DNA of 64,000 nucleotides from Pseudomonas arcuscaelestis (GTDB lineage: Bacteria; Pseudomonadota; Gammaproteobacteria; Pseudomonadales; Pseudomonadaceae), in NCBI RefSeq assembly GCF_016881005.1, contig NZ_JACOPV010000004.1:392197-456196 (forward strand), given 5' to 3'. A program made the translations under genes and the position numbers. Shown here piece by piece: positions 46,277 through 57,299 of this stretch (position 1 is the first letter of the stretch; every line of letters begins with the position of its first letter). A model generated the notes under the pieces. It saw only the letters and a list, made by a program, of their open reading frames with translations, did not search any database and was not told the DNA's origin.

Positions 46277-47091
46277 GTGGCTTCGAGCAGCTATTCCCCG
46301 GGGCGCTGCCCAGGCTGGTGATGTTCGATCTGGACGGTACTCTGATCGATTCGGTTCCAGACCTGGCCGCGGCGGTGGATCGAATGCTGCTCGAAATGGG
46401 GCGCAAGCCCGCGGGCCTTGAGGCCGTGCGCCACTGGGTTGGAAACGGTGCCCCGGTGCTTGTGCGCCGGGCCCTGGCGGGCGGCCTGGACTACACCGCC
46501 GTCGATGAGGACGAAGCAGAAAAAGGCCTGGAACTGTTCATGCAGGCCTATGCGGACAATCACGAACTGACGGTGGTTTATCCCGGTGTGCGGGACACAC
46601 TCAAGTGGTTGCATAAGCAGGGCGTGGAAATGGCCCTGATTACCAACAAGCCGGAGCGCTTCGTCGCGCCGTTGCTCGATCAAATGAAGATTGGCCGTTA
46701 TTTTCGCTGGATCATCGGTGGCGACACCCTGCCACAGAAAAAGCCAGATCCGGCAGCCTTGCTGTTTGTCATGAAAATGGCTGGAGTGTCCGCTGATCAG
46801 GCCTTGTTTATCGGCGACTCGCGCAGTGATGTGTTGGCGGCCAAGGCTGCTGGAGTCAAGTGCGTGGGGCTGACCTATGGTTACAACCATGGGCGTCCGA
46901 TCAGCGATGAAGCCCCTTGCCTGGTTATTGATGATCTGCGCGCACTGTTGCCTGGTTGCTTAGATGCGGCCACTGGGATAACGTTGACGGACGTTCATTC
47001 CCCCAAAGATAGAGATTCCATCGTGGCGGTTACCAGCAAACTCTGGATGAAAGTCATCAAGGCCTTGGCCCGTTGGCGTTGGCGCGCCTGA
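46273..47091 (+). CDS. gph: Phosphoglycolate phosphatase
   Basis: 272 residues, HAD superfamily. Removes 2-phosphoglycolate formed by DNA repair or oxygenation. Nucleophile motif [17 protein letters not shown], motif [10 protein letters not shown], Lys in [11 protein letters not shown], motif [19 protein letters not shown] 45-residue C-terminal tail beyond the HAD core is usual for pseudomonads. Coupled to rpe and followed 70 bp later by trpE, in the classical rpe-gph-trpE order. Confidence 0.95.
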   Translation: MSGFEQLFPGALPRLVMFDLDGTLIDSVPDLAAAVDRMLLEMGRKPAGLEAVRHWVGNGAPVLVRRALAGGLDYTAVDEDEAEKGLELFMQAYADNHELTVVYPGVRDTLKWLHKQGVEMALITNKPERFVAPLLDQMKIGRYFRWIIGGDTLPQKKPDPAALLFVMKMAGVSADQALFIGDSRSDVLAAKAAGVKCVGLTYGYNHGRPISDEAPCLVIDDLRALLPGCLDAATGITLTDVHSPKDRDSIVAVTSKLWMKVIKALARWRWRA

Positions 47092-47160
47092 CTGTTCCCT
47101 GCCGACCCTTGTCGGCCCGTTTGCCTGTCTGACCTATTTGCTGTTTGCCACGAGGCTATC

Positions 47161-48642
47161 ATGACCCGCGAAGAGTTCCTGCGCCTGGCTGCTGCCGGCT
47201 ACAACCGTATCCCTCTGGCCTGCGAGACGCTGGCCGATTTCGACACGCCGCTGTCGATCTACCTGAAACTGGCTGATCAACCCAATTCCTACTTGCTCGA
47301 GTCTGTGCAGGGCGGTGAGAAGTGGGGGCGGTACTCGATTATTGGCTTGCCCTGCCGCACGGTGTTGCGCGTGCATGACCATCAAGTCCGAATCACCCAT
47401 GATGGCGTAGAGATCGAGCGTCACGATGTGGACGATCCATTGGCCTTTGTCGAGGCCTTCAAGGAACGCTACAACGTGCCGACCATTGCCGGTTTGCCGC
47501 GCTTCAACGGTGGCCTGGTGGGTTACTTCGGCTATGACTGTGTACGCTACGTAGAGAAGCGCCTGGGCAAGTGCCCGAATCCTGATCCGCTGGGTGTACC
47601 AGACATTTTACTGATGGTTTCCGATGCCGTCGTGGTGTTCGATAACCTGGCGGGCAAGATGCACGCCATTGTGCTGGTCGACCCAGCGCAGGAACAGGCA
47701 TACGAAAGCGGCCTGCAGCGCCTGGAAGGCTTGCTTGAACAACTGCGTCACCCGATTACGCCGCGTCGGGGCCTGGAGCTGGGTGGTCCGCAAGCTGCTG
47801 AGCCGACCTTCCGCTCCAGTTTTACCCAGAGTGACTATGAGCGTGCAGTCGATACCATCAAGGAGTACATCCTGGCGGGCGATTGCATGCAGGTCGTACC
47901 GTCCCAACGGATGTCGATCGACTTCAAGGCCGCGCCGATTGATCTCTACCGCGCCCTGCGTTGTTTCAACCCAACACCGTATATGTACTTCTTCAACTTC
48001 GGTGATTTCCATGTCGTCGGCAGTTCACCTGAAGTACTGGTAAGGGTCGAAGACAACCTCGTTACTGTTCGTCCCATCGCTGGCACTCGTCCACGTGGTG
48101 CAACCGAAGAGGCGGATCGGGCGCTTGAAGAAGACTTGCTGTCGGACGACAAGGAAATCGCCGAGCACCTGATGCTGATTGACCTGGGCCGCAATGATGC
48201 TGGCCGGGTGTCGACCACCGGCACTGTGAAGGTCACCGAGAAGATGGTGATCGAGCGTTATTCCAACGTCATGCACATCGTTTCCAACGTTACCGGTGAA
48301 CTGAAGGAGGGCCTCAGCGCCATGGATGCGCTGCGCGCAATTCTGCCTGCAGGCACTTTGTCCGGGGCGCCAAAGATTCGCGCCATGGAAATCATCGATG
48401 AACTTGAGCCGGTCAAGCGCGGCGTATACGGCGGTGCGGTCGGTTACTTTGCCTGGAATGGCAACATGGACACAGCAATCGCGATTCGCACTGCGGTCAT
48501 CAAGGATGGCGAGCTGCATGTACAGGCCGGTGGCGGCATTGTTGCCGATTCGGTACCTGCACTGGAATGGGAAGAGACCATCAACAAGCGCCGGGCAATG
48601 TTCCGGGCCGTAGCGCTGGCGGAACAGACGCCACGCAGCTAA
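47161..48642 (+). CDS. trpE: Anthranilate synthase component I
   Basis: 493 residues. Converts chorismate to anthranilate with TrpG. Feedback site [15 protein letters not shown] (about 41-55, the LLES tryptophan-binding motif), catalytic domain with [21 protein letters not shown] and [18 protein letters not shown]. The leader contains no Trp-rich peptide, so classical attenuation is not visible. ATG 47161 after ACGAGG. Confidence 0.97.
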   Translation: MTREEFLRLAAAGYNRIPLACETLADFDTPLSIYLKLADQPNSYLLESVQGGEKWGRYSIIGLPCRTVLRVHDHQVRITHDGVEIERHDVDDPLAFVEAFKERYNVPTIAGLPRFNGGLVGYFGYDCVRYVEKRLGKCPNPDPLGVPDILLMVSDAVVVFDNLAGKMHAIVLVDPAQEQAYESGLQRLEGLLEQLRHPITPRRGLELGGPQAAEPTFRSSFTQSDYERAVDTIKEYILAGDCMQVVPSQRMSIDFKAAPIDLYRALRCFNPTPYMYFFNFGDFHVVGSSPEVLVRVEDNLVTVRPIAGTRPRGATEEADRALEEDLLSDDKEIAEHLMLIDLGRNDAGRVSTTGTVKVTEKMVIERYSNVMHIVSNVTGELKEGLSAMDALRAILPAGTLSGAPKIRAMEIIDELEPVKRGVYGGAVGYFAWNGNMDTAIAIRTAVIKDGELHVQAGGGIVADSVPALEWEETINKRRAMFRAVALAEQTPRS

Positions 48643-48718
48643 TCAAAATCGCGGCGCCCCAAGCGCGCCGCCTAGCGCCTGTACACCCGGCGAAATTGAT
48701 TCTAGAGGTTGAACCCAG

Positions 48719-49312
48719 ATGCTACTGATGATCGACAACTATGACTCCTTCACCTACAACGTCGTGCAGTACCTTGGCGAGTTGGGTGCGGAGGTCAAGG
48801 TCATTCGCAATGATGAGCTGAGCATTGCTCAAATCGAAGCCCTGAACCCCGAGCGCATAGTGGTTTCGCCCGGCCCCTGCACGCCGACCGAAGCCGGTGT
48901 CTCCATCGAAGCCATTTTGCACTTTGCGGGCAAACTGCCGATTCTCGGCGTATGCCTGGGTCACCAGTCTATTGGCCAGGCCTTTGGTGGAGATGTAGTG
49001 CGTGCCCGCCAGGTAATGCACGGCAAGACCAGCCCGGTTTTGCACAAGGATCTTGGCGTATTTGCAGGCCTGAACAATCCGTTGACCGTAACCCGCTACC
49101 ATTCATTGGTGGTCAAGCGCGAAACCCTGCCCGAGTGCCTTGAGCCCACCGCCTGGACTGCACTGGAAGATGGCTCGATAGACGAGATCATGGGCTTGCG
49201 ACACAAGACACTGAATATAGAAGGGGTGCAATTCCACCCTGAGTCGATTCTTACCGAGCAGGGCCACGAGCTGTTCGCCAACTTCCTCAAACAGACCGGC
49301 GGCCACCGCTAA
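48719..49312 (+). CDS. trpG: Anthranilate synthase component II (glutamine amidotransferase)
   Basis: 197 residues. Supplies ammonia from glutamine to TrpE. Class I triad: Cys79 in [13 protein letters not shown], then His and Glu in [21 protein letters not shown] is the family start. First gene of trpGDC; 76 bp after trpE with only a small GCGGCG/CGCCGC hairpin between. Confidence 0.97.
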   Translation: MLLMIDNYDSFTYNVVQYLGELGAEVKVIRNDELSIAQIEALNPERIVVSPGPCTPTEAGVSIEAILHFAGKLPILGVCLGHQSIGQAFGGDVVRARQVMHGKTSPVLHKDLGVFAGLNNPLTVTRYHSLVVKRETLPECLEPTAWTALEDGSIDEIMGLRHKTLNIEGVQFHPESILTEQGHELFANFLKQTGGHR

Positions 49313-49321
49313 GGAACGATC

Positions 49322-50371
49322 ATGGATATCAAGAGCGCCCTTGGCCGTATTGTCGGTCATCTGGATTTGAGCACCGAAGAGATGCGCGACGTAATGCGCG
49401 AAATCATGACTGGCCAGTGCAGCGAAGCGCAGATCGGCGCGTTCATGATGGGCATGCGCATGAAGAGCGAAAGCATCGACGAAATCGTTGGTGCGGTCTC
49501 GGTCATGCGTGAGCTGGCGGATAAGGTTGAGCTCAATACGCTCGACCAAGTGGTTGATGTTGTGGGTACCGGTGGCGACGGTGCGAATATCTTCAACGTA
49601 TCTACAGCTTCAGCTTTTGTTGTTGCCGCTGCCGGCTGCACGGTGGCCAAGCATGGTAACCGTGCTGTTTCTGGAAAGAGCGGCAGTGCTGACCTGCTTG
49701 AGGCCGCTGGCATCTACCTGAACCTGACGCCGGTGCAGGTTGCTCGTTGTATCGACAGCGTCGGTATTGGTTTCATGTTCGCCCAGACCCACCACAAAGC
49801 AATGAAATATGCCGCTGCGCCGCGCCGCGACCTGGGCCTGCGTACGCTTTTCAACATGCTTGGCCCGCTTACGAATCCGGCCGGTGTGAAGCATCAGGTG
49901 GTCGGCGTATTTACCCAGGCGCTGTGTCGGCCGCTGGCCGAAGTGTTGCAGCGCCTGGGCAGTAAGCATGTCCTGGTGGTGCACTCCAAGGACGGCCTGG
50001 ACGAATTCAGTCTGGCCGCCCCAACCTTCGTTGCCGAACTCAGGAATGACCAAATTACCGAGTATTGGGTAGAGCCCGAAGATCTTGGTATGAGAAGCCA
50101 AAGCCTGCATGGCCTGGCAGTGGAAAGTCCGGAAAAATCCCTGGAATTGATCCGCGACGCGTTGGGACGCCGCAAGACCGAGAACGGGCAAAAGGCTGCG
50201 GAAATGATCGTGCTTAACGCCGGCGCCGCGTTGTATGCCGCCGACCATGTCATGAGCCTCAAGCAAGGTGTCGAGCTGGCCCATGACGCACTGCATACTG
50301 GGCTTGCTCGGGAAAAACTCGAAGAACTGGGCGCTTTCACCGCCGTATTCAAGTTGGAGAATGAAGGATGA
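49322..50371 (+). CDS. trpD: Anthranilate phosphoribosyltransferase
   Basis: 349 residues. Adds the phosphoribosyl group to anthranilate. Signatures [75 protein letters not shown]. Nine bases after trpG; overlaps trpC by 4 bp. Confidence 0.98.
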   Translation: MDIKSALGRIVGHLDLSTEEMRDVMREIMTGQCSEAQIGAFMMGMRMKSESIDEIVGAVSVMRELADKVELNTLDQVVDVVGTGGDGANIFNVSTASAFVVAAAGCTVAKHGNRAVSGKSGSADLLEAAGIYLNLTPVQVARCIDSVGIGFMFAQTHHKAMKYAAAPRRDLGLRTLFNMLGPLTNPAGVKHQVVGVFTQALCRPLAEVLQRLGSKHVLVVHSKDGLDEFSLAAPTFVAELRNDQITEYWVEPEDLGMRSQSLHGLAVESPEKSLELIRDALGRRKTENGQKAAEMIVLNAGAALYAADHVMSLKQGVELAHDALHTGLAREKLEELGAFTAVFKLENEG

Positions 50372-51204
50372 GTGTACCGACGGTTCTGGAAAACATCCTG
50401 GCGCGCAAAGTTCAGGAAGTCGCTGAGCGCAGTGCGCGAGTCAGCCTGGCCGAGCTTGAGCGCCTTGCCTGCGCTGCGGATGCACCGCGCGGCTTTGCCA
50501 ATGCACTGATCGAACAGGCCAAGCGCAAGCAGCCGGCAGTCATCGCCGAGATCAAGAAAGCTTCTCCGAGCAAGGGTGTTATCCGGGAGAACTTTGCGCC
50601 CGCTGACATTGCAGTCAGCTATGAGAAGGGCGGTGCGACCTGCCTGTCGGTGCTGACAGACGTCGACTACTTCCAGGGTGCCGACGTTTACCTGCAGCAG
50701 GCTCGCGCAGCTTGCAAGTTGCCGGTGATCCGCAAGGACTTCATGATCGATCCTTACCAGATCGTTGAAGCGCGTGCCCTGGGCGCAGATTGTGTGTTGT
50801 TGATCGTTTCGGCGCTCGATGATGTGAAGATGGCCGAGCTGGCCGCAACTGCGAAAAGTGTCGGCCTCGATGTACTGGTTGAAGTCCACGATGGCGATGA
50901 GCTGGAGCGGGCACTGAAAACCCTCGACACTCCGCTGGTCGGCGTAAACAACCGTAACCTGCATACTTTTGAGGTCAGCTTGGAAACCACGCTCGACCTG
51001 CTGCCGCGAATCCCTCGCGATCGTCTGGCCATTACCGAAAGCGGTATCCTCAATCGCGCGGATGTCGAGTTAATGGAAATCAACGAGGTGTACTCGTTCC
51101 TGGTCGGTGAAGCCTTCATGCGTGCCGAGCATCCGGGATTGGAGCTGCAACGTCTGTTCTTCCCTGAGCGCGCGGTGCAGAACCTGGTACCAGGACTGGA
51201 CTGA
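50368..51204 (+). CDS. trpC: Indole-3-glycerol phosphate synthase
   Basis: 278 residues. Closes the indole ring. [54 protein letters not shown] and the terminal ITESGI motif. As usual in Pseudomonas it is not fused to TrpF. Followed by a strong terminator. Confidence 0.98.
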   Translation: MSVPTVLENILARKVQEVAERSARVSLAELERLACAADAPRGFANALIEQAKRKQPAVIAEIKKASPSKGVIRENFAPADIAVSYEKGGATCLSVLTDVDYFQGADVYLQQARAACKLPVIRKDFMIDPYQIVEARALGADCVLLIVSALDDVKMAELAATAKSVGLDVLVEVHDGDELERALKTLDTPLVGVNNRNLHTFEVSLETTLDLLPRIPRDRLAITESGILNRADVELMEINEVYSFLVGEAFMRAEHPGLELQRLFFPERAVQNLVPGLD

Positions 51205-51214
51205 TTCGACACTG

Positions 51215-51240
51215 AAGCCGGCAATTGCCGGCTTTTTTGT
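51215..51240 (+). terminator. Terminator of trpGDC
   Basis: Perfect AAGCCGGCAATTGCCGGCTT palindrome followed by TTTT, 10 bp beyond the trpC stop. Confidence 0.93.
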
Positions 51241-51258
51241 ATCTCTAAGGTTATTCCG

Positions 51259-51963
51259 ATGACTGATCAAATAATGGATGTGACTGTCGAGGCGGGGCTG
51301 CAGGCCGAGCAGCAATTGCTGGCGGCGGTGTGCAAGGGTGAACGCGATTACGGTTTATTGTTTTGGCGCCCAACCGATCGTGCGCTGGTGATGCCGCGCC
51401 GCATGAGTCGCCTTGAGGGTTTTGAGGCGGCCTGCGCAGAACTTGCGATTGCTGGGTGGCCGGTCCTGTTGCGCGAGACCGGCGGCGAGCCAGTGCCGCA
51501 GTCACCAGCAGTGATCAATATTGCCCTGATCTACGTGGCGCCGCGTAGTGAAGGCGATCATGGCCGCATCGAGAACGCTTACGAGCGATTGTGCCTGCCC
51601 CTATGTGAGGTACTGCGCGAATGGGGTGGATTGGCATCGGTAGGCGAGATCGAAGGCGCATTTTGTGATGGCCGCTACAACGTTAACCTGAACGGTCGCA
51701 AGTTGGTTGGCACTGCCCAGCGCTGGCGCCAGGGGCTGGGCGGCAAGCGGCCGGTGGTGCTGGTGCACGGGGCCTTGTTGCTCGATAACGAACGCGAGTC
51801 GATGGTGGCTGCGGTCAATCGCTTCAATGAATGCTGTGAGCTGGAACAGCGATGCCTTGCCGACAGTCACATTGCCCTGCATGAAGTAGTGCCTGATGCA
51901 CCTTTGCTTGAACGTCTTGGCCAGGCCTACACCCATGTGATCGAAGGTATCGCACGCGACTAG
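51259..51963 (+). CDS. Lipoate-protein ligase A-like (BPL/LplA/LipB family) protein
   Basis: 234 residues. The biotin/lipoyl transferase fold is indicated by [50 protein letters not shown] (a substitute for the RRxSGGGxV motif), [22 protein letters not shown] with the conserved catalytic-type Lys, and [10 protein letters not shown]. The divergent glycine loop suggests a specialised or octanoyltransferase-type activity; the substrate is unsettled. Starts 18 bp after the trpGDC terminator. Its TAG stop shares CTAG with the convergent vfr stop. Confidence 0.8.
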   Translation: MTDQIMDVTVEAGLQAEQQLLAAVCKGERDYGLLFWRPTDRALVMPRRMSRLEGFEAACAELAIAGWPVLLRETGGEPVPQSPAVINIALIYVAPRSEGDHGRIENAYERLCLPLCEVLREWGGLASVGEIEGAFCDGRYNVNLNGRKLVGTAQRWRQGLGGKRPVVLVHGALLLDNERESMVAAVNRFNECCELEQRCLADSHIALHEVVPDAPLLERLGQAYTHVIEGIARD

Positions 51964-52604
51964 CGAGTGCCGAAAACCACCATCGTTTTTCCTTTGACGT
52001 GAACCAGGCTGCGTTCTTCAAGATCTTTGAGCACGCGGCCGACCATCTCCCTTGAACAGCCTACGATGCGACCTATCTCTTGGCGGGTGATCTTGATCTG
52101 CATGCCATCTGGGTGAGTCATTGCGTCGGGTTGCTTACACAGTTCCAACAAGCAGCGGGCCACGCGCCCAGTAACATCGAAGAACGCCAGGTCACCCACC
52201 TTGCGCGTGGTGTTGCGCAGGCGCTGTGCCATTTGACTGCCCAAGGCATAAAGGATGTCGGTGTCCTGGCGGGCCAGTTCGCGGAATTTTTCGTAGCTGA
52301 TCTCGGCAACTTCACATTCACTCTTTGCTCGCACCCAGGCACTGCGAGGTTGTTCCTGACCAACCGGCTCGAACAAACCCAACTCACCGAAAAAATCGCC
52401 ACTGTTGAGGTAAGCAATGATCATTTCATGGCCATCGTCGTCTTCGATCATGATCGTTACCGACCCTTTGACGATAAACGACAACGTATCGGATTTGTCT
52501 CCTGCGCAAATGATATTGCTTTTGGCTGCAAAACGGCGGCGCTGACAATGAGCGAGCAACTTGTCGATGTTTTTGATCTTGGCTGGAAGGGCTGAGGCAA
52601 CCAT
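51960..52604 (-). CDS. vfr: CRP-family cAMP-responsive regulator Vfr
   Basis: 214 residues. Cyclic-nucleotide domain (about 20-120; [12 protein letters not shown], then [16 protein letters not shown] with the phosphate-binding Arg-Ser-Ala) and C-terminal Crp HTH ([27 protein letters not shown]). In P. aeruginosa it controls virulence and twitching; in P. putida, as Crp, it binds cAMP very tightly and affects amino acid and dipeptide use. Minus-strand CTATAAAAG lies 37 bp upstream as a possible -10. Confidence 0.95.
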   Translation of the reverse strand: MVASALPAKIKNIDKLLAHCQRRRFAAKSNIICAGDKSDTLSFIVKGSVTIMIEDDDGHEMIIAYLNSGDFFGELGLFEPVGQEQPRSAWVRAKSECEVAEISYEKFRELARQDTDILYALGSQMAQRLRNTTRKVGDLAFFDVTGRVARCLLELCKQPDAMTHPDGMQIKITRQEIGRIVGCSREMVGRVLKDLEERSLVHVKGKTMVVFGTR

Positions 52605-52793
52605 GGCTGAATCCCGGTAAGAGGCGACGCTTGTGTACTTTTATAGGTAGTCTGGCGGCGCGCGCCAGTGATTTGGCGCCAGCTTATCAGACACTTGTTG
52701 TTGTATCGGCAGATTTACTCTGATGCTTGAGCTTTTCCGCGAGCCCTTCTGGGTCTAAGCTGGCAGCCTTTTTCAAACAAGGGAGTCCGGAAG

Positions 52794-53216
52794 ATGAAGG
52801 CGCGTATCCAGTGGGCAGGTGAAGCCATGTTTCTGGGCGAATCGGGTAGCGGTCATGTCGTAGTGATGGACGGACCACCTGAGGCTGGCGGTCGCAATCT
52901 AGGTGTGCGGCCCATGGAAATGCTTTTGCTGGGGCTCGGTGGCTGCAGCAACTTTGATGTCGTCAGCATTCTGAAAAAATCCCGGCAGGCCGTGGAAAGC
53001 TGCGAAGCTTTCCTGGAGGCCGAGCGCGCCAGCGAGGATCCGAAGGTCTTTACCAAGATCCACCTGAACTTCGTGGTCAAGGGCCGCGGACTCAAGGATG
53101 CCCAAGTGAAGCGTGCCGTGGAGCTTTCGGCGGAGAAGTACTGCTCTGCATCGATCATGCTTGGTCGAGCGGGTGTCGAAATCACCCACAGCTACGAGAT
53201 TGTCGAACTCGGTTAA
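52794..53216 (+). CDS. OsmC-family thiol peroxidase-like protein
   Basis: 140 residues. OsmC/Ohr fold with two conserved cysteines, in LGGCSNFDVVSIL and EKYCSASIML. These reduce organic hydroperoxides in Ohr-type members; this YhfA-like subgroup is less well defined. ATG 52794 follows GGGAG. Divergent from vfr, with a GC-rich palindrome (52652-52668) between. Confidence 0.88.
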   Translation: MKARIQWAGEAMFLGESGSGHVVVMDGPPEAGGRNLGVRPMEMLLLGLGGCSNFDVVSILKKSRQAVESCEAFLEAERASEDPKVFTKIHLNFVVKGRGLKDAQVKRAVELSAEKYCSASIMLGRAGVEITHSYEIVELG

Positions 53217-53218
53217 AA

Positions 53219-53273
53219 CGCTCCCGCTCCCTTGGGTGAACTCAACCACTGTGGGAGCGGGCTTGCCCCGCAA
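53219..53273. repeat. REP pair between osmC-like and DUF2157 genes
   Basis: CGCTCCCGCTCC...GTGGGAGCGGGCTTGCCCCGCAA, the canonical REP core with its degenerate inverted partner, between convergent genes. Confidence 0.8.
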
Positions 53274-53318
53274 TCCGCCGCGTCTCCAGATCCATTGTCA
53301 AAGCCAATCATCGAGACG

Positions 53319-54359
53319 TCAACGACGCAGGGCTGGCAAGAATTGCAGCAGGCTATCAGGCATCAATGCACGAAGCCGAACGCTCAAGGCCTCTCGATGT
53401 TTTTGGTAAAACACACCCAAAGCAATCACACCCAGCCCGATCAAGGTCAGTACCACTGGAAACAGCAGTGACTCGGCAAATACGTCGTACGACAGGTAGC
53501 CCAGGTACGCCGCCACGCCCATGGCGCCAAAGACCATGAACATCGCTCTGCGCAACAACACCGCCAATGCCATCAGGCCTAGATTGATCAGGCAATAAAG
53601 CGCTTTGCTCAATTCACTGTCGCTTTCCATCATGCTCAGCCCCAACCAGAACGCCAGCAGTCCAGCCAAGTAGCCCCAAAAGGCATAGTCCTGGCGGGTG
53701 CGTCCATCGATCAGTAGAAAGACCAGGAGCACTGCGAGGCCGAACCATAGCGACACCGTGAGCCGTTGGTCCCAATCGAAGCTGTCACCGTAGAACCACT
53801 CGCTCAGATCCATGGACATGAACCATAGCGCCCCGGCAATTGGCATGATGATAAAAGGGAAGGGGATCAGGCGTAGCATCAGCAGGCCAGCAACAACCGT
53901 AGCTGCCTCCATGAGCAGCCAGCCGCCCTGCACGTAGGTGTAGTAGTTGTGATACTTGCTTTGCGTGTCTTCCAGTGGCCAGAAGCCCGTCAGGCGCTCT
54001 ATAGCAAACACAGCCAGCGGCACGATACTCACGGCTACCGCGCCGAGTACGCCGGCGGGGACGATTTGACCGCGGCGCTGCATAAGCAGGCCGACCAAGG
54101 TAAAACCACCAATATAGATCAGCGCAATCAGCAATAGTGCGCTGTCACCGACGCGCATCCAGGCTTCGCTGAGTAGCCAGCCCATGGCGCCCATTATCAG
54201 CAAGGCACCGAAATAGAAGGCAATATGGGCCAGTTGAAAGCTGGCCTGCGTTGCAGGCTGGCGCTTGAGGAAGTCGAGTAGGGCTTTATCCTGGCCCGGG
54301 TTCAGAACGCCTGCGCTAACAGCGCGGGCCAGGTCCTTGGCATCGAAGCGTTCTGCCAT
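53319..54359 (-). CDS. DUF2157-type multi-pass membrane protein
   Basis: 346 residues. A cytoplasmic N-terminal segment (MAERFDAKDLARAVSAGVLNPGQDKALLDFLKRQ) is followed by about ten membrane helices. The N-terminal helix-strand plus polytopic layout fits DUF2157 proteins. Function unknown; nothing in the sequence indicates transport or enzymatic motifs. Eight bases separate its start from the end of coq7 on the same strand, so coq7 and this gene are probably cotranscribed. Confidence 0.72.
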   Translation of the reverse strand: MAERFDAKDLARAVSAGVLNPGQDKALLDFLKRQPATQASFQLAHIAFYFGALLIMGAMGWLLSEAWMRVGDSALLLIALIYIGGFTLVGLLMQRRGQIVPAGVLGAVAVSIVPLAVFAIERLTGFWPLEDTQSKYHNYYTYVQGGWLLMEAATVVAGLLMLRLIPFPFIIMPIAGALWFMSMDLSEWFYGDSFDWDQRLTVSLWFGLAVLLVFLLIDGRTRQDYAFWGYLAGLLAFWLGLSMMESDSELSKALYCLINLGLMALAVLLRRAMFMVFGAMGVAAYLGYLSYDVFAESLLFPVVLTLIGLGVIALGVFYQKHREALSVRLRALMPDSLLQFLPALRR

Positions 54360-54367
54360 AGTGTGTC

Positions 54368-55015
54368 CTAGATACGGTAGGTGCTCTTGGTCATGACCTT
54401 GGCCATCAGGCTCATGCCAAAACGCACGGGGGCAGGGAAACGGAAACCGCCGGCTTCCAGTGCTGACTCCGCGTGCTGTTCTTCGTCGACACGCATTTGC
54501 TCAAGAATAGCCCGGGATTTTTCGTCCTCGGCCGGAATCTGCTCCAGATGCTCGTCCAGATGCTTGCACACCTGGTGCTCGGTGGCTGCAACGAAACCGA
54601 GGCTGACTTTGTCGCTGACCAGACCGGCCAGCGCTCCAATACCGAACGACATGCCGTAGAACAGTGGGTTGAGTACGCTCGGATGGCTGCCAAGCTGACG
54701 GATGCGTTGTTCACACCAAGCCAGGTGGTCGATCTCTTCTTCAGCGGCGTGCTCCATGGCCTTGCGCACTTGTGGCAGTTTGGCGGTCAAGGCTTGACCC
54801 TGATACAGCGCCTGCGCACAGACTTCGCCAGTATGGTTGATACGCATCAACCCGGCGACATGGCGGGTTTGGGTATCGTCCAGGCTTGCATCCGGCTGGA
54901 TGATTGCCGGTGACGGGCGGGATGGTTGGCCGCTGAAGGGCAGCAAGGTACGCATGGCAGTATCGGCCTGCAGCAACAAGCGGTCGAGCGGCGAATAGTG
55001 ACGTTCGGTAGCCAT
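54368..55015 (-). CDS. coq7: 2-polyprenyl-3-methyl-6-methoxy-1,4-benzoquinone monooxygenase
   Basis: 215 residues from ATG 55015. Di-iron hydroxylase for the last hydroxylation of ubiquinone synthesis (alternative to UbiF). Iron ligands in [44 protein letters not shown] and [10 protein letters not shown]. The frame extends upstream without likeness. Pseudomonads use Coq7 instead of UbiF. Confidence 0.95.
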   Translation of the reverse strand: MATERHYSPLDRLLLQADTAMRTLLPFSGQPSRPSPAIIQPDASLDDTQTRHVAGLMRINHTGEVCAQALYQGQALTAKLPQVRKAMEHAAEEEIDHLAWCEQRIRQLGSHPSVLNPLFYGMSFGIGALAGLVSDKVSLGFVAATEHQVCKHLDEHLEQIPAEDEKSRAILEQMRVDEEQHAESALEAGGFRFPAPVRFGMSLMAKVMTKSTYRI

Positions 55016-55080
55016 CGGGCACCTCCGCAAGAATGTGCCCGATAGTTTACCGCAATCGAGATGATCGTTCTTGTTCTGGA

Positions 55081-55419
55081 TCAGCCCGGCGGCCAATGCA
55101 TTTGGCGTTGGCCAAGCACATGCATATGAATGTGGTAAACAGTCTGGCCACCCAGCTCGTTGCAGTTCATGACTACGCGAAAGCCGTCTTCACAGCCCTG
55201 CTCTTTGGCCAGCCGCTGGGCGGTGAACAGAATGTGTCCGGCCAGGGCCTTGTCGTCCTCGGTAAGGTCGTTGAGGGTGCGAATCGGCTTTTTCGGAATG
55301 ACCAGAAAATGCACGGGTGCCTGCGGGGCGATATCGTGGAAGGCCAGAACCTGGTCGTCCTCGTAGATGATCTTGGCCGGGATTTCCCGGTTGATGATCT
55401 TGGTGAACAGAGTTTCCAC
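55081..55419 (-). CDS. hinT: HIT-family purine nucleoside phosphoramidase
   Basis: 112 residues. Catalytic HIT motif [10 protein letters not shown] at about 96-105; N-terminal [19 protein letters not shown] is the HinT start. Hydrolyses adenosine phosphoramidates in vitro; cellular role unclear. Confidence 0.93.
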   Translation of the reverse strand: METLFTKIINREIPAKIIYEDDQVLAFHDIAPQAPVHFLVIPKKPIRTLNDLTEDDKALAGHILFTAQRLAKEQGCEDGFRVVMNCNELGGQTVYHIHMHVLGQRQMHWPPG

Positions 55420-55490
55420 TACGGTTGCTCCATGTTAGGGGTCGTGCCTGAGTGTACTCAGGCTGGGAGCCGGCGCCCAGCCCTGTGCGC

Positions 55491-56264
55491 TCAGCGTGGG
55501 CTATAGGCCTGATTGATGGCACCGGTCAGCTTGCGTGTGATCCAGCGCGACAAAAGGCGCGGCGCGAAGGCCAGCCAGCGGTTGCGTCGACCTGGAATGA
55601 TCAGTGCGCGATTTTTGTCCAGGGCGCGTACGGTATGCAGCGCTACCTCTTCGGGGCTTAGGGCCCGATGGCCCTTTTCCAGGCGAGGAACTCGACGTAA
55701 CGGTGAGCGCACTGGGCCTGGGCACAATACCGAGACTTTTATTCCCGTACGTCTGAGCTCTTCGCGAAGACCTTCGGAGAAGTGCAGTACATAGGCTTTG
55801 CTTGCTGCGTAGCTGCTCATCCATGGGCCAGGAGCAAAGGCTGCCAGAGATGCAACATTGAGGATTTGTCCGCCGCCTTGTACGGCCATTGCATTGCCCA
55901 AGGCGTGGCAAAGGCGGGTCAGGGCGAGGATGTTTACCTCAATCAGGTCTTGCTCGTCTCCCCATTCCTGAGCCAGGAACGGTCCGTAGGTGCGAATGCC
56001 CGCACAATTGACCAGCAGGTCGATGTATCGCTCGCTTTCTTCAAGTTCCAGTAGAAATCCAGATAAGCGCAAAGGTTCGCCCAGATCACAGGCGCGAAAC
56101 AGCACTTCAACACCAAAGCGTTGAGTCAGCTCGATAGCGATGCTTTCCAACGGGTCACGTTGGCGGGCCACCAGAATCAGATTGCGTCCCCGACGTGCCA
56201 GCGCCTCGGCCAGTGCCAGGCCGAGGCCGCTGGAAGCACCGGTGATCATGGCGTAACGGGTCAT
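55491..56264 (-). CDS. Short-chain dehydrogenase/reductase
   Basis: 257 residues. Cofactor site MITGASSGLGLALAEAL, NCAG motif (LLVNCAGIRT), catalytic Ser in LNVASLAAF and Tyr/Lys in SSYAASKAYVLH. Substrate unknown; the Arg after the glycine loop (LVARQR) suggests NADPH. YqjQ/DltE-like family. ATG 56264, 36 bp after the upstream nitronate monooxygenase, so cotranscription is likely. Confidence 0.9.
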   Translation of the reverse strand: MTRYAMITGASSGLGLALAEALARRGRNLILVARQRDPLESIAIELTQRFGVEVLFRACDLGEPLRLSGFLLELEESERYIDLLVNCAGIRTYGPFLAQEWGDEQDLIEVNILALTRLCHALGNAMAVQGGGQILNVASLAAFAPGPWMSSYAASKAYVLHFSEGLREELRRTGIKVSVLCPGPVRSPLRRVPRLEKGHRALSPEEVALHTVRALDKNRALIIPGRRNRWLAFAPRLLSRWITRKLTGAINQAYSPR

Positions 56265-56300
56265 GCAATTCTCCAGGCGGGAAGGGGTAAAAGGTCAAGT

Positions 56301-57266
56301 TTACAGGCGTCCGGCAGGCCAGCGCTGGCCAAGGGCTACGGCTGAACATTGCGCCTGGCGATACTCGGCATCCAAGCGGGTTATCAGCTGCTCTACCGAG
56401 CAAAGCGCGTCAATGGTGCCGACGCCTTGTCCTGCAGACCAGACGGTCTTCCAGGCCTTGGCTTCGTCATCGATGGGTTTGAGCTTGATTTCTGTATGGC
56501 TGCGCAGTGCTGCCATGTCGAAGCCGGCGTTTTCCAGGCTTTGGCGTATAAAACTGGCAGGCACCCCGGAAACTGCAGCGGTGTGGATAATATCGGCTGC
56601 CTTAGCCTGTAGCACCATTTCTTTGTAGGGGCCTGAAGCATGGCTTTCATGGGTGGCAATGAATCGGGTTCCCAAATAGGCGAGGTCCGCGCCAAGCAAT
56701 TGGGCGGCGAGGATTTCATGGCCATGATTAATGCTGCCGGCAAGCAACAGCGTTTTATCGAAGAACTGCCGGATTTCGGCGACCAGGGCGAACGGGCTCC
56801 AGGTGCCTGCGTGGCCACCAGCGCCCGCTGCGACGGCAATCAATCCATCGACCCCAGCTTCTGCGGCTTTCTCGGCGTGGCGCCGTGTAGTTACGTCATG
56901 AAACACCAAGCCGCCATAGCTGTGCACTGCATCGACGATCTCCTTTACTGCACCGAGGCTGGTGATCACGATCGGTACCTTGTGTTCAACACATAGCGCC
57001 AGGTCCGCCTGCAGGCGTGGGTTGCTTTGATGCACGATCAAATTGACTGCATAGGGTGCGGGGTTCTTCAGTATTACCAAGCCCGCTTCGATCTCCTCCA
57101 GCCAGACCTTGAAACCATTGCTGTCACGCTGGTTCAGCGCAGGAAAACTGCCAATAACGCCATTGGCGCAACAGGCCAGTACCAATTGCGGGTTGGAGAT
57201 CAGAAACATCGGCGCCGCCACTACTGGCAGACGCAGACGTTGGTCGAGCTGTGCAGGCAGGGACAT
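56301..57266 (-). CDS. Nitronate monooxygenase family FMN protein
   Basis: 321 residues, TIM barrel. LPVVAAPMFLISNPQLVLACCANGVIGSFPALN at the N-terminus, then GAGGHAGTWSPFALVAEIR and AGSINHGHEILAAQLLGADLAYLGTRF of the 2-nitropropane dioxygenase family; oxidises propionate 3-nitronate-type compounds with FMN. Nearest alternative: enoyl-ACP reductase FabK, which shares the fold. Confidence 0.9.
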   Translation of the reverse strand: MSLPAQLDQRLRLPVVAAPMFLISNPQLVLACCANGVIGSFPALNQRDSNGFKVWLEEIEAGLVILKNPAPYAVNLIVHQSNPRLQADLALCVEHKVPIVITSLGAVKEIVDAVHSYGGLVFHDVTTRRHAEKAAEAGVDGLIAVAAGAGGHAGTWSPFALVAEIRQFFDKTLLLAGSINHGHEILAAQLLGADLAYLGTRFIATHESHASGPYKEMVLQAKAADIIHTAAVSGVPASFIRQSLENAGFDMAALRSHTEIKLKPIDDEAKAWKTVWSAGQGVGTIDALCSVEQLITRLDAEYRQAQCSAVALGQRWPAGRL

Positions 57267-57299
57267 GGCAGGTTTCCCGAGGCTGAATAAGGTTTGAGA

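Noticed and set aside
47092..47160. Possible trp attenuator before trpE
   Set aside because: No Trp codons or leader peptide and no alternative hairpins are visible.
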